The notes beneath the pieces are model-generated. The model worked only from the letters and a program-made list of their open reading frames with translations. It was not told the origin of the DNA and ran no database searches. A stretch of DNA of 64,000 bases from contig NZ_FQWW01000004.1 of NCBI RefSeq assembly GCF_900129795.1, forward strand, positions 1 through 64,000. The letters are read 5' to 3'. The translations under genes were made by a program, and so were the position numbers. Every line of letters begins with the position of its first letter. The stretch's first letter is position 1. This document shows positions 16,415 to 25,335 of the stretch, one piece after another. Source of the DNA: Flavobacterium sp. CF108 (GTDB lineage Bacteria; Bacteroidota; Bacteroidia; Flavobacteriales; Flavobacteriaceae).

Positions 16415-17923
16415 ATGAAAATCAATCACACTTTTTTTCAATTAAAATTTATTTTAGTTGGAATTTTACTTTTTCAAATCCAATTTGGATTTTCTCAGGA
16501 AACCGAAAACTCGGCTTTGTACAAAACCATTATGTCAAAAGACAGTCTTCTTTTTAATATTGGTTTTAATACCTGCGATATAAAACAATTTGAAAATCTT
16601 TATACCGAAGATTTTGAGTTTTATCATGACAAAGACAGCATTTCGGATAAAGCCAGATTTTTAAAAACATTGAAAAACGGAATCTGTTCTCCAACAAGAA
16701 AATATAACTATCGCAGAGAACTAATTAATGGAAGCACCGAAGTTTATCCCTTGTATAAAAATGGTATTTTATACGGTGCGATTCAAATGGGAACGCATCG
16801 TTTTTATGAAAATACGGCTGGCAGTGCTGAACAGGCCGGAAGTTTTGCCAAATTCACGCATCTTTGGCTCTTAAAAAACAAGGAGTGGAAATTAGCCCGA
16901 TCGCTAAGTTACAATCATCAAATGACAAGTTCTACAGCTGGAAAATCAAATCTTTTTGATAACGATCAGGAAACTGAAAAATGGCTTAAAGAAAATAATG
17001 TTCCGGCTTTAGGAATCGGAATTATTACAGATGGAAAGCTGAAACAGGTAAAAGTTTTTGGCGAACTCAAAAAAGGTGTTACCGCGCCATATAATACCAT
17101 TTGGAACGTAGCTTCTTTAACAAAACCTATTACTGCGATTACAACGCTAAAATTAGTAAGTGCAGGAAAATGGGATCTTGACGAGCCGCTTTATAAATAC
17201 TGGACAGATCCAGATATTGCAAATGATCCGTATTTAAAACTGCTTACAACGAGAATTGTTTTAAGTCATCAAACGGGCTTCCCAAACTGGAGATTTTTAA
17301 ACGAATCTGGGAAACTGGATTTCAAATTCAAACCCGGAACAAAATATCAATATTCTGGCGAAGGTTTTGAATATCTGCGAAAAGCGTTAGAGAAAAAATT
17401 CCATAAAACATTAGAACAATTAGCATCAGAATTGGTTTTTGAACCGGCAAAAATGAATGATTCGCAGCTTGTTTGGAATGATAAAATCGATCTTTCGAGA
17501 TATGCTGTTAATTATGATAAAAAGGGAAATGCGTATGAACCGGTTAAAAACAAAACCGCAAACGCTGCCGACGATTTATTAACGACTATTGAAGATTACG
17601 GTAAGTTTCTTTGCAGTGTTTTAAACGGCGAAGGCTTGAGTAAAAAGGTATTTGACGACATGAATGCGCATCAGGTCACAACGAAAAAAGATAAATATTT
17701 TGGTCTGGGTTTTGAAATTTATGATTTCGGAAACGGCGAATATGCTTTATCACACGGCGGCGCAGATCAGGGTGTTCAAACGCTGTTTTTTATACTTCCA
17801 AAAACAAAACAAGGTCTTATTATTTTTACCAATGTTGATGATGGCTATAAAGTATACAAAGATTTACTCTTGCATTATCTTGGCGAAAATGGGCAAAAAC
17901 TAATTGATATTGAAACGAAATAA
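16415..17923 (+). CDS. NTF2-like domain fused to serine beta-lactamase-fold hydrolase
   Basis: 502 residues from the ATG at 16415. A longer frame opens at 16370, but the later start puts a signal peptide (ending FGFSQ) at the N-terminus. Residues ~30-165 are a DUF4440/NTF2-like domain; the remainder is a class C beta-lactamase/DD-peptidase fold. Visible catalytic motifs are SLTK at 234-237, YSG at 313-315, and HGGADQG near residue 445. This is a periplasmic or exported penicillin-binding-protein-like hydrolase with unknown substrate. The next gene (17958) encodes a free-standing relative of the NTF2-like domain, so part of this gene has been duplicated or split. Confidence 0.85.
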   Translation: MKINHTFFQLKFILVGILLFQIQFGFSQETENSALYKTIMSKDSLLFNIGFNTCDIKQFENLYTEDFEFYHDKDSISDKARFLKTLKNGICSPTRKYNYRRELINGSTEVYPLYKNGILYGAIQMGTHRFYENTAGSAEQAGSFAKFTHLWLLKNKEWKLARSLSYNHQMTSSTAGKSNLFDNDQETEKWLKENNVPALGIGIITDGKLKQVKVFGELKKGVTAPYNTIWNVASLTKPITAITTLKLVSAGKWDLDEPLYKYWTDPDIANDPYLKLLTTRIVLSHQTGFPNWRFLNESGKLDFKFKPGTKYQYSGEGFEYLRKALEKKFHKTLEQLASELVFEPAKMNDSQLVWNDKIDLSRYAVNYDKKGNAYEPVKNKTANAADDLLTTIEDYGKFLCSVLNGEGLSKKVFDDMNAHQVTTKKDKYFGLGFEIYDFGNGEYALSHGGADQGVQTLFFILPKTKQGLIIFTNVDDGYKVYKDLLLHYLGENGQKLIDIETK

Positions 17924-17957
17924 TTCACCCGAAAATCAATATTATAAAACTATAGCT

Positions 17958-18434
17958 ATGCCAAAAATGATCAACATATTAGTTCTCTTTATACTATTTT
18001 TAAAAAAAGAAGCTATTGCGCAGACAAATTCAGAAATTTTAAAAATGGATCTTTTAAAAACTGAAATTATTAAAATGGACAGTTTACTTTTTGATGTTGC
18101 ATTCAATCAATGCGATGCTGCCCTCTTTAAAAAAATAATTTCAGAAGATGTTGAGTTTTACGATGACCGCTCTGGATTGAACATATCTCAGGCAAATGAA
18201 ATCAAATCGCTGATTTCAAAATGCGAGAGTCCGAAAAAATTAACCCGAAAACTAAATTCTTGTACAATTGATAAATTAGGCGATTTTGGAGCTGTACAAT
18301 TAGGAGAACATACTTTTTATGTTGATGGCGTTCCAAAAGGGACTGGAAAATTTGTTCATATTTGGGAAAGGAATGGAACAGATTGGAAATTGAAACGAAT
18401 TGTGAGTTACGAGCATAGACCTTATAAAAACTAG
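17958..18434 (+). CDS. Secreted NTF2-like (DUF4440) protein
   Basis: 158 residues from the ATG at 17958, which gives a signal peptide ending EAIAQ. An upstream in-frame start at 17904 would overlap the preceding gene. The mature protein is clearly related to residues 30-165 of the preceding hydrolase: both have a 'D(S/D)LLFD/NxxFNxCD' opening, an 'EDxEFYxD' segment and a closing 'KFxHxWxxxxxxWKLxRxxSYxH'. It lies 34 nt downstream on the same strand. Probably a small ligand-binding or lipocalin-like accessory; no catalytic motif is seen. Confidence 0.8.
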   Translation: MPKMINILVLFILFLKKEAIAQTNSEILKMDLLKTEIIKMDSLLFDVAFNQCDAALFKKIISEDVEFYDDRSGLNISQANEIKSLISKCESPKKLTRKLNSCTIDKLGDFGAVQLGEHTFYVDGVPKGTGKFVHIWERNGTDWKLKRIVSYEHRPYKN

Positions 18435-18605
18435 CCTTTAGTCTACACTCGAGTTCTTTTTTAGTAAAGTGAATGAAAAAAATTGTTGAATGTTGAAACC
18501 AAATCAAAATTCAGTCGTCTAACATTTTAAGCACCTGGATTTATTCAAGTAAAAAAAATCGTACTTTCGATTTCATTTATTGAATATCTAATTGTTAGAA
18601 GTTTC

Positions 18606-18618
18606 AATCATCAATCAA
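18606..18618 (+). promoter_or_regulatory. Candidate operator word, copy 2
   Basis: AATCATCAATCAA, identical to 16397-16409, lies 38 nt before the second serine hydrolase. No clear promoter was recognised here. Confidence 0.3.
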
Positions 18619-18656
18619 AACGCATCATTCATTACCTAAACCCATAACCCAGCATT

Positions 18657-20120
18657 ATGAAAAAATCAATCAAACTCATTGCACTCTACGCAATATTATC
18701 ACTTTTTACAATAACTACTTTTGCGCAGGACAAGACAAAACAAATCGAAGATCTTTTAGCTAAATATACTGAATACGGCCAGTTTAACGGATCTGCTTTG
18801 GTGGCAGAAAACGGAAAAGTAATCTTTAAAAAAGGTTTTGGTCTGGCTAATATGGAATGGAATATTCCTAATCAATCTGATACTAAATTCAGATTAGGTT
18901 CGATCACCAAACAATTCACAGCATTTTTAATAGTAAAACTGGCTGAAGAAGGAAAAATAAAACTAGATGTTCCAATCACAACTTATTTACCGGATTATCC
19001 AAAAGAAAATGGCGATAAAATCACGATTCATAATTTGCTTACACATACATCCGGAATTCCAAATTATACGGCTACACCAAACTTTCTTAGAGATAAAAGC
19101 CGTAATCCGTATTCTCCACAAGATTTTGTAAAAACATTTGATAAACTGCCGCTTGAATTTAAACCGGGCGAAAAATTTAACTATAGTAATTCCGGATACT
19201 TTTTACTGGGTTATATTATCGAAAAAATTACAGGTAAAACCTATGAGCAATATTTACAGGAAACTATTCTTACGCCTTTAAACCTTGTAAATACAGGTTT
19301 TGATCATAGCGAAATTATCCTTAAAAACAGAGCCGCCGGTTATGAAAAACAAGGCAAAAACTATGTTAACTCTTCTTTTATTGATATGAGTATTCCTTAT
19401 GCTGCAGGTTCTTTATATTCGACTGTAGAAGATTTATATCTTTGGGATCAGGCGCTTTATGGCAATAAAATACTTTCAGAAAAATCAATGGAATCTTTAT
19501 TCAAACCTTATATAAAATCCTGGGGAGATGAATCTTATGGTTATGGATGGTCTTTAGAAGATGTTAATATTGAAGGTAAAGGCAAATTAAAAATTATTGA
19601 GCACGGCGGCGGCATTAACGGATTCAACACCATCATTTCCCGCGTGCCTGCTGATAAAAATCTAGTTGTTTTATTGAACAATACCGGCGGAACAGTTTTA
19701 GGCGAAATGAACGAGGCTATTCGTAATATTTTATACAATCAGCCTTATAATCAGCCTAAAAAATCAATGGCACTTGAACTTTTAGATATTTTTAAAGAAA
19801 AAGGTACAACTGCAGGTTTAGATACTTATAAGAAACTAAAAATCGATCCAACTTACGGTATTAAGGAAGGCGACATGAATAATGCAGGTTACCAATTATT
19901 ACAAGCCGGAAAAAAGAAAGAAGCAATCGAAGTTTTCAAAATTAATGTAGAAGCTTTCCCAAAATCAGGAAATGTTTACGATAGTTTAGGTGAAGCATAT
20001 TTAGCCGATGGAGATAAAAAACTGGCCTTAGCTAATTATTCAAAATCAGTTGAACTTGATCCTTCAAATGAAAATGGAAAAAAAGTATTAGAAGAACTTT
20101 CAAAAAATAAAGCGAAATAA
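18657..20120 (+). CDS. Serine beta-lactamase-fold hydrolase with C-terminal TPR
   Basis: 487 residues: signal peptide (ending TTFAQ), beta-lactamase/DD-peptidase domain (about 25-365), then a C-terminal TPR region (about 400-480, e.g. GNVYDSLGEAYLADGDKKLA). Catalytic motifs are S82-I-T-K85, Y176-S177-N178 and HGGGINGF near residue 320. It belongs to the same superfamily as the gene at 16415 but has TPRs instead of an NTF2 domain, an arrangement frequent in Bacteroidetes. Substrate unknown; beta-lactam hydrolysis should not be assumed. It ends in a clear terminator. Confidence 0.88.
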   Translation: MKKSIKLIALYAILSLFTITTFAQDKTKQIEDLLAKYTEYGQFNGSALVAENGKVIFKKGFGLANMEWNIPNQSDTKFRLGSITKQFTAFLIVKLAEEGKIKLDVPITTYLPDYPKENGDKITIHNLLTHTSGIPNYTATPNFLRDKSRNPYSPQDFVKTFDKLPLEFKPGEKFNYSNSGYFLLGYIIEKITGKTYEQYLQETILTPLNLVNTGFDHSEIILKNRAAGYEKQGKNYVNSSFIDMSIPYAAGSLYSTVEDLYLWDQALYGNKILSEKSMESLFKPYIKSWGDESYGYGWSLEDVNIEGKGKLKIIEHGGGINGFNTIISRVPADKNLVVLLNNTGGTVLGEMNEAIRNILYNQPYNQPKKSMALELLDIFKEKGTTAGLDTYKKLKIDPTYGIKEGDMNNAGYQLLQAGKKKEAIEVFKINVEAFPKSGNVYDSLGEAYLADGDKKLALANYSKSVELDPSNENGKKVLEELSKNKAK

Positions 20121-20143
20121 TTTTTAGAATATCTCTTAAAATC

Positions 20144-20190
20144 AACTCCGGTAAAATCGATTCAAAATCTGTTTTATCGGAGTTCTTTTT
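20144..20190 (+). terminator. Terminator of the TPR-serine hydrolase gene
   Basis: Stem AACTCCGGTAAAA / TTTTATCGGAGTT followed by CTTTTTGTT, 24 nt after the stop codon. Confidence 0.8.
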
Positions 20191-20272
20191 GTTATAACTT
20201 GTAACATTGAAACCCGATGATTTATCATAAAAAATATTATTTTAGCCGTACCCAAAACAACTAAAATAACCT

Positions 20273-20722
20273 ATGAAAAATCTAAAAAAGCACGCTTTTC
20301 TGGCTTTATTCCTATGCCTTTTAATTCCAACAATTTGTATTTCGCAAGTAAATCCGCCGTCTCCGGCAATGCCTTCACAACAAAATAAAATTATTGTCGA
20401 CAAAATCATAGAAGCCACACATTACAAAAACTATGTAATTGATTTTTGTTTAGCTAAAATAAACGAAGCTTCTGCAAAAGAAGGCTGGAACGAACAAAAA
20501 GCAATGGAAATTACGGAAAGCATTAACTACAAAAATTTCAGAGATGCGATTTACAATCTTTTTGTTGTGTATGATGAAGTGGAGTTAGAAACTTTGCTAA
20601 AAGCATACGAAAAAGATACAGCTTATCAAACCCAAAATATTATGACAACTAGTAAAGTCCTTACTAATAACCTGAATATTTTTGCAAATGATATTGTGAA
20701 GGGGAAGTATATTTCTAAGTAA
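20273..20722 (+). CDS. Small secreted protein of unknown function
   Basis: 149 residues with a signal peptide (ending TICIS-Q), a proline-rich patch (VNPPSPAMP) and an otherwise helical mature part containing NYKNFRDAIYNLFVVYDEVE. No family recognised. Isolated gene with a start 7 nt after an AAATAACCT stretch; converges on the acylase gene. Confidence 0.65.
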   Translation: MKNLKKHAFLALFLCLLIPTICISQVNPPSPAMPSQQNKIIVDKIIEATHYKNYVIDFCLAKINEASAKEGWNEQKAMEITESINYKNFRDAIYNLFVVYDEVELETLLKAYEKDTAYQTQNIMTTSKVLTNNLNIFANDIVKGKYISK

Positions 20723-20809
20723 AGGTTCTGAGGTTCTGAGATACTAAGGTTCTAAGTTTAGGCTCAAAGGGACAAAGCAACAAAGGTTCAAAGGTTTTTA
20801 AGTCTCAAT

Positions 20810-20842
20810 ATCTTTGTCAAAGTTTGAAACTTTGACAAAGAT
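20810..20842. terminator. Long palindrome between convergent genes
   Basis: Perfect 16-bp arms (ATCTTTGTCAAAGTTT and its complement) around a single base at 20826. No T tract follows, so termination is uncertain. The preceding bases (20725-20760) are a low-complexity AGGTTCTGAG/CTAAGGTTC stretch. Confidence 0.5.
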
Positions 20843-20886
20843 TTCGTAACCCACAACCTGAAACCTGAAACTTGAAACAAAACAAA

Positions 20887-23283
20887 CTATCCTTTAGGTT
20901 TCAAAACCAGTTTAGTCGACGTTTTTATAATCTCTTCTTTATTCAATTTCATTTTTCTGAATTTCCCAGCGTTATACATTTCGGCTTGGTCGCTGTAATG
21001 TTTACTGAACGGATTTCCTGATTGTCCTGTTGGCAGAATACTCCAGCTGTTTTCAATATCAGAAAAATCTACAATTCTTCTCGTTGAAGGTCCGCCTTTT
21101 ACATAATACTTTCCTTCATTGGTTAAACCGAAAAATAAATTATTGATAACTTCATTTGAACCCGGTGAAGCAAAAGGCCCTACATTAAATAATCCACGAA
21201 GTGCCGCGACTTTTCCTAACGGATGTTCATGTTCAACCGTATGAACTTCTCCCCATTTCCAATCAGCAATTGTGGTTCCCAATTGTTTTTGAAGATCTGA
21301 AATCGCTTCATGAAATGATTTTGAAACAATGTCTTTTCTGGTTTCTTTTACATTTTTGGTTTTGATATTATCCCACCAAACCGAATTTTCATTTTTAACC
21401 TGATTGGCAATAACTTGTTTTCCAACAGAAATTCCCAAAAACATATTAAAATTGTCCTCGCCCATTTCGTCTTCAAAAGTATTCTTCAGATAAAGATAAA
21501 CCCATTTATTATAAATCGTTGGCGCAACATCTTCCATGTTTGTAGTTCCTTTCCATGATTTTAAAACTTTTATAGCTTCTTTTTCTGATGCCGAAACAGC
21601 ATTAAGATCAATATTCGAAATTAGATTTTGAACCGTTCCAACTGCAACTTCAGATGTATTATCATAAATCATTTTGCTGATTGCTTCTTTATCCCAATCT
21701 GATTTTGCATCCATTAAACCAGAAATTCTTTTTGCACGATCTTCCGGCAGATAATATCCCGGATATAAAAACCCGTCAATTGGTTCCGGTTGATTATTTG
21801 CTGAATATACATAACCCCATTTCGGATTTTCAGCCGATGGGTTTTTCGAAAAATCTAAATATTCTACAATATCATCTTTCCCGCTTGAACCGTCTAAAAT
21901 TAAATGTGTATTTACGCCTTTGTTATGTTTATACAATTTTCCTGTCGCCCACCAGCCCACATTTCCTTTAGCATCGCCGTACATTACATTTAATCCCGGC
22001 GCAGCAATTAAGCTGGCAGCCTTTTTAAAATCCTCTTTATTTTTAGCATGCGAAAGACCATAAGCAGCATCCAAAATTTGAATGGGCTGATGCGTGTATG
22101 TCCACAACATTGCAATCGGATTTTTACGATCCAATCGTTCCAGTAAATCATTCATGATTGGCCCGTGTCGGCTTGACTTAATTGTCAGCACAACATCCGA
22201 AGTATCTTTTACTTTAATCGTCTTTTTTCTGACTTCGTAATTCGCAAAACCTGTTGGTGTTTGATATTGATTAGAATCTCCATCTTTATTTTTTTCCTGA
22301 TAAAAATCGATGTCATCATTTTCAAACATCGTTAAACCATAGGCATAATCACGATTGTGTGCCAATAACGGAAACGGAGTTCCAGCCAGATAACAGCCGT
22401 ACAATTCATGTTTTGGAGTTACAATATGCGCTTCGTACCAAGTTGCCGGCTGCGAAAACCCAATATGCGGATCATTGGCAAAAATCACTTTTCCGCTCTT
22501 TGTTTTATGCGGTCCCGCAACCCAGCTGTTACTTCCTATAAATGGCGGAATTGGAGATTTGTCCAACAATGCCGTAATCAATTTTGAAACAGCGGTATAA
22601 TCTTCAATATTTTCTTTCGAACTTTTGATCTGCGTATTATTGAATTCGCCTTCAATTCCTAAATCTTTCAAATATTCAACGCCGTATTTATTTCGAATAT
22701 CGGTCAATAAAGGATCTGTTTTTTGAGCCATTGCAAAACTAAAAGACATATAGCCGAAGATATTGTAAACATCTTTTATCGTGAATTTTTCCTTTTTTAT
22801 TCCAACCAATGTAAATTCAACTGGCGTTGTTCCTTCATCTAAATATTGATTAATTCCGTCCAGATACGCTTGTGTCAATTTATAGCTTTCACTGTTTTTA
22901 TCTAATTTGGCAATGGCTTTCGCCGAAGCTTCTTCGATACCAATTCCGGCAAAAAACTTGTCATTTTTAAGTGCCACAGACCCGAAGATTTCTGATAATT
23001 TTCCCGGAGCAATTCTGCGGAGCAATTCCATCTGCCATAATCTTTCCTGCGCATGAACATATCCAAGCGCTGTCATGGCATCTTTTTCAGAATCGGCATA
23101 AATATGAGGAACACCATATTCATCAAAATATACTGTGGTTTCTTTTTGGAGATTTTTCAATTCTATTTCTCCTTCATACTTAGGTTTCAAATGAAAAATA
23201 TAAGTACATAAACCTATTCCAAGTACAACAATAAGCACTACTAAAACCAGCAGAAATTTTTTAAATCTTCTCATATTTTGCAA
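20887..23283 (-). CDS. Penicillin acylase-family Ntn hydrolase
   Basis: 798 residues. The membrane/secretory helix spans residues 8-30. The precursor should self-cleave at G250-S251 in FIGSNSWVAG; Ser251 becomes the N-terminal nucleophile of the large subunit, as in penicillin G acylase, acyl-homoserine lactone acylases and relatives. The upstream alpha region contains DEYGVPHIYA and QERLWQMELLRR, typical of the family. The substrate cannot be told: penicillin, N-acyl-homoserine lactone and other amides are all possible. Single gene; start may be at residue 4 instead. Confidence 0.87.
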   Translation of the reverse strand: MQNMRRFKKFLLVLVVLIVVLGIGLCTYIFHLKPKYEGEIELKNLQKETTVYFDEYGVPHIYADSEKDAMTALGYVHAQERLWQMELLRRIAPGKLSEIFGSVALKNDKFFAGIGIEEASAKAIAKLDKNSESYKLTQAYLDGINQYLDEGTTPVEFTLVGIKKEKFTIKDVYNIFGYMSFSFAMAQKTDPLLTDIRNKYGVEYLKDLGIEGEFNNTQIKSSKENIEDYTAVSKLITALLDKSPIPPFIGSNSWVAGPHKTKSGKVIFANDPHIGFSQPATWYEAHIVTPKHELYGCYLAGTPFPLLAHNRDYAYGLTMFENDDIDFYQEKNKDGDSNQYQTPTGFANYEVRKKTIKVKDTSDVVLTIKSSRHGPIMNDLLERLDRKNPIAMLWTYTHQPIQILDAAYGLSHAKNKEDFKKAASLIAAPGLNVMYGDAKGNVGWWATGKLYKHNKGVNTHLILDGSSGKDDIVEYLDFSKNPSAENPKWGYVYSANNQPEPIDGFLYPGYYLPEDRAKRISGLMDAKSDWDKEAISKMIYDNTSEVAVGTVQNLISNIDLNAVSASEKEAIKVLKSWKGTTNMEDVAPTIYNKWVYLYLKNTFEDEMGEDNFNMFLGISVGKQVIANQVKNENSVWWDNIKTKNVKETRKDIVSKSFHEAISDLQKQLGTTIADWKWGEVHTVEHEHPLGKVAALRGLFNVGPFASPGSNEVINNLFFGLTNEGKYYVKGGPSTRRIVDFSDIENSWSILPTGQSGNPFSKHYSDQAEMYNAGKFRKMKLNKEEIIKTSTKLVLKPKG

Positions 23284-23390
23284 AAGTATAAACCGTGATG
23301 TTTGTAAAATGATGTAATCAAAAAGAAGAATAATGTAATAATCCTCCTTTTTTAAAGCCTAAATTTATGTATTTAAAATCAATCTTATAA

Positions 23391-24947
23391 ATGTCAATAT
23401 ATAAAAAAATAGCAATTGGTGTGATTTCTCTTTTCCTACTTGTGATTTTAGCAAATATTGGCCTGAATTACTGGATTAAAAAACAGCTCCCGATTATTAT
23501 TCACGAGAAAAACAAAACCGTTTATAATATCAATTACGAAAAAATTGAAATTTCTCTTTTTTCTCGAAATATCTACGCAGAGACATTATTAGTAAATCCG
23601 AAGAATCAGCCGAAAGACAGCAAAAACGGTCTTTTCTCTAAAATTGAATCTATTACAATAAAACATTTTAATATTTGGGATTTGGCTTTCCGTGATATTA
23701 TTCAGGCTGAAAGTATTATCATCAATAAACCCAGAGTGATTTTATATAAAAAAGGCGAAAAATTGTTGAATAACAGTAAAAGTATCAAAAGTGAAATTTT
23801 TGAACCTTTCCGAAAAATTGTTGCTGTTTCGAATATTTACTTAAATGACGGAACGGTTGATGTTGTTTCTTTAGATACTCAAAAGCCAATTTTCAGCATC
23901 AAAAAAATCATTCTGAAATTAGAAGGAATTTTGCTGACCGATGCCACTTTGAAAGAGAAAATTCCGCTGCAGTATAAAAGCTATGCCTTGGTTATTGATA
24001 GTTTATTTTACAGACCGAGTGCTTTTTACCATATCAATATTGGAAAAATAAGTACCGAAAAGAATTTTCTGAAAATCAATAATTTCTCTAATCTCCCGCA
24101 ATTTAACCGACGAGATTTTACCAAACGTTTAGATAAAGAAAAGGACATTTATACCTTAAAATTCGATTCGGCTCAAGTTTCAAAAATGGATTGGGGTTTT
24201 AAAAACGATCGTTTTTTCTTTAAAGCAAATTCACTTGTAATCAATCATTTTGATGCAAACATTTATCGCGGAAAAATGCCGAAAGACGATTTAAGCAAAA
24301 AATATCTGTACAATCATTTATTACGAAATATAAAATTTCCGCTTCAAATAGATACTTTACAGGTTTTAAAATCCAAATTGATTTATGAAGAAGAAATTGA
24401 TTTCTCGAAAGGTCCCGGAATTTTAAACTTCGATAAATTCAACCTACAGGCAACCAGCCTGCGAAGTGGTTTTGGTCTCAAAAAAACCGATGACGTGAAA
24501 ATAAAAATCAAATGCATTTTCATGAAAACGTCGCCTCTTGATGTCGATTGGAGTTTTAATGTTTTGGATAAAAAAGACAGTTTTCATATTCAGGGCGTGA
24601 TTTCAAATTTTGATGTAAGGGCAATGGGGCAATTCAGCCAACCTTATATGAATGCAATATTTACGGGAACTTTTCATAAATACCGTTTTAATTTCTATGG
24701 AAATGATAATATTTCAAAAGGAAATGCTTCTTTAGATTATGACGATTTAAAAGTGAAATTATACAAAAAGAAACATCCTGAAAAAGAAGCCAAACTCAAA
24801 TCTGCAATTGCTAATTTATTGGTCAAAAACGATTCGAAAGACAAAGCCAAAACCGCTGATGTTGAGATTGAAAGAATTCAGAAAAAATCATTCTACAACT
24901 TTTTATGGAGAAGCATCGCAGAATCTTTGAAGAAGATTTTGATATAA
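23391..24947 (+). CDS. AsmA/DUF748-like membrane-anchored periplasmic protein
   Basis: 518 residues. One N-terminal helix (about 6-28, IAIGVISLFLLVILANIGLN) is followed by a long beta-rich region with repeats of the type found in AsmA-like proteins (FSRNIYAETLLVNPK; SIIINKPRVILYKKG; NIYLNDGTVDVVS). These proteins span the periplasm and are implicated in phospholipid or outer-membrane transport. The family call is by pattern, not by a clear motif. Its start is 107 nt from the divergently oriented acylase gene. Followed by a palindrome cluster. Confidence 0.65.
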   Translation: MSIYKKIAIGVISLFLLVILANIGLNYWIKKQLPIIIHEKNKTVYNINYEKIEISLFSRNIYAETLLVNPKNQPKDSKNGLFSKIESITIKHFNIWDLAFRDIIQAESIIINKPRVILYKKGEKLLNNSKSIKSEIFEPFRKIVAVSNIYLNDGTVDVVSLDTQKPIFSIKKIILKLEGILLTDATLKEKIPLQYKSYALVIDSLFYRPSAFYHINIGKISTEKNFLKINNFSNLPQFNRRDFTKRLDKEKDIYTLKFDSAQVSKMDWGFKNDRFFFKANSLVINHFDANIYRGKMPKDDLSKKYLYNHLLRNIKFPLQIDTLQVLKSKLIYEEEIDFSKGPGILNFDKFNLQATSLRSGFGLKKTDDVKIKIKCIFMKTSPLDVDWSFNVLDKKDSFHIQGVISNFDVRAMGQFSQPYMNAIFTGTFHKYRFNFYGNDNISKGNASLDYDDLKVKLYKKKHPEKEAKLKSAIANLLVKNDSKDKAKTADVEIERIQKKSFYNFLWRSIAESLKKILI

Positions 24948-24966
24948 ACGCACCTCGTCAATATAG

Positions 24967-25113
24967 CCTGCGGTTTCAACCGCAGGAACACAATGTATTT
25001 CCGCAAAGAAATCCCATAACGCATTCTCACAATACGTTCCCCGTGGTTGAAACCACGGGCTATATTGAAAAAATATACGCAAAGAAAACACAGCCTGCGG
25101 TTTCAACCGCAGG
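24967..25113. repeat. Cluster of three GGTTGAAACC palindromes
   Basis: Palindromes at 24967-24986, 25040-25059 and 25094-25113 share the core GGTTGAAACC, while the outer five base pairs covary: CCTGC/GCAGG, CCCGT/ACGGG, CCTGC/GCAGG. The first and third are in one orientation, the second in the other; the first two have GGCTATATTG on the same side. A fourth copy with CCTCT/AGAGG lies at 31143-31162. These look like REP elements. This occupies part of the gene-free stretch 24948-25335. Confidence 0.65.
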
Positions 25114-25178
25114 AACGCAATCAATATCCGTAATGATTATCTGTTTTAAAAAGTTGAATGGATTAGTATAGTTTTTTC

Positions 25179-25253
25179 GCCACGAATTTTCACGAATTAT
25201 TTTTTTTAAAATCCTGCGAATAAAAATTCGTGGAAATTCGTGGAATTCGTGGC
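25179..25253. repeat. CCACGAATT inverted repeat
   Basis: Left arm GCCACGAATTTTCACGAATT and right arm ending AAATTCGTGGAATTCGTGGC; a related copy is at 63311-63368. It lies between the palindrome cluster and the 602-residue gene. Confidence 0.65.
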
Positions 25254-25335
25254 AACCAACCCACAAACCTGACAATTATCAGCTTTTAAAAAAATCCTTT
25301 TTTCAATATTTGCCTTTATTTTAATCTGAAAACAA

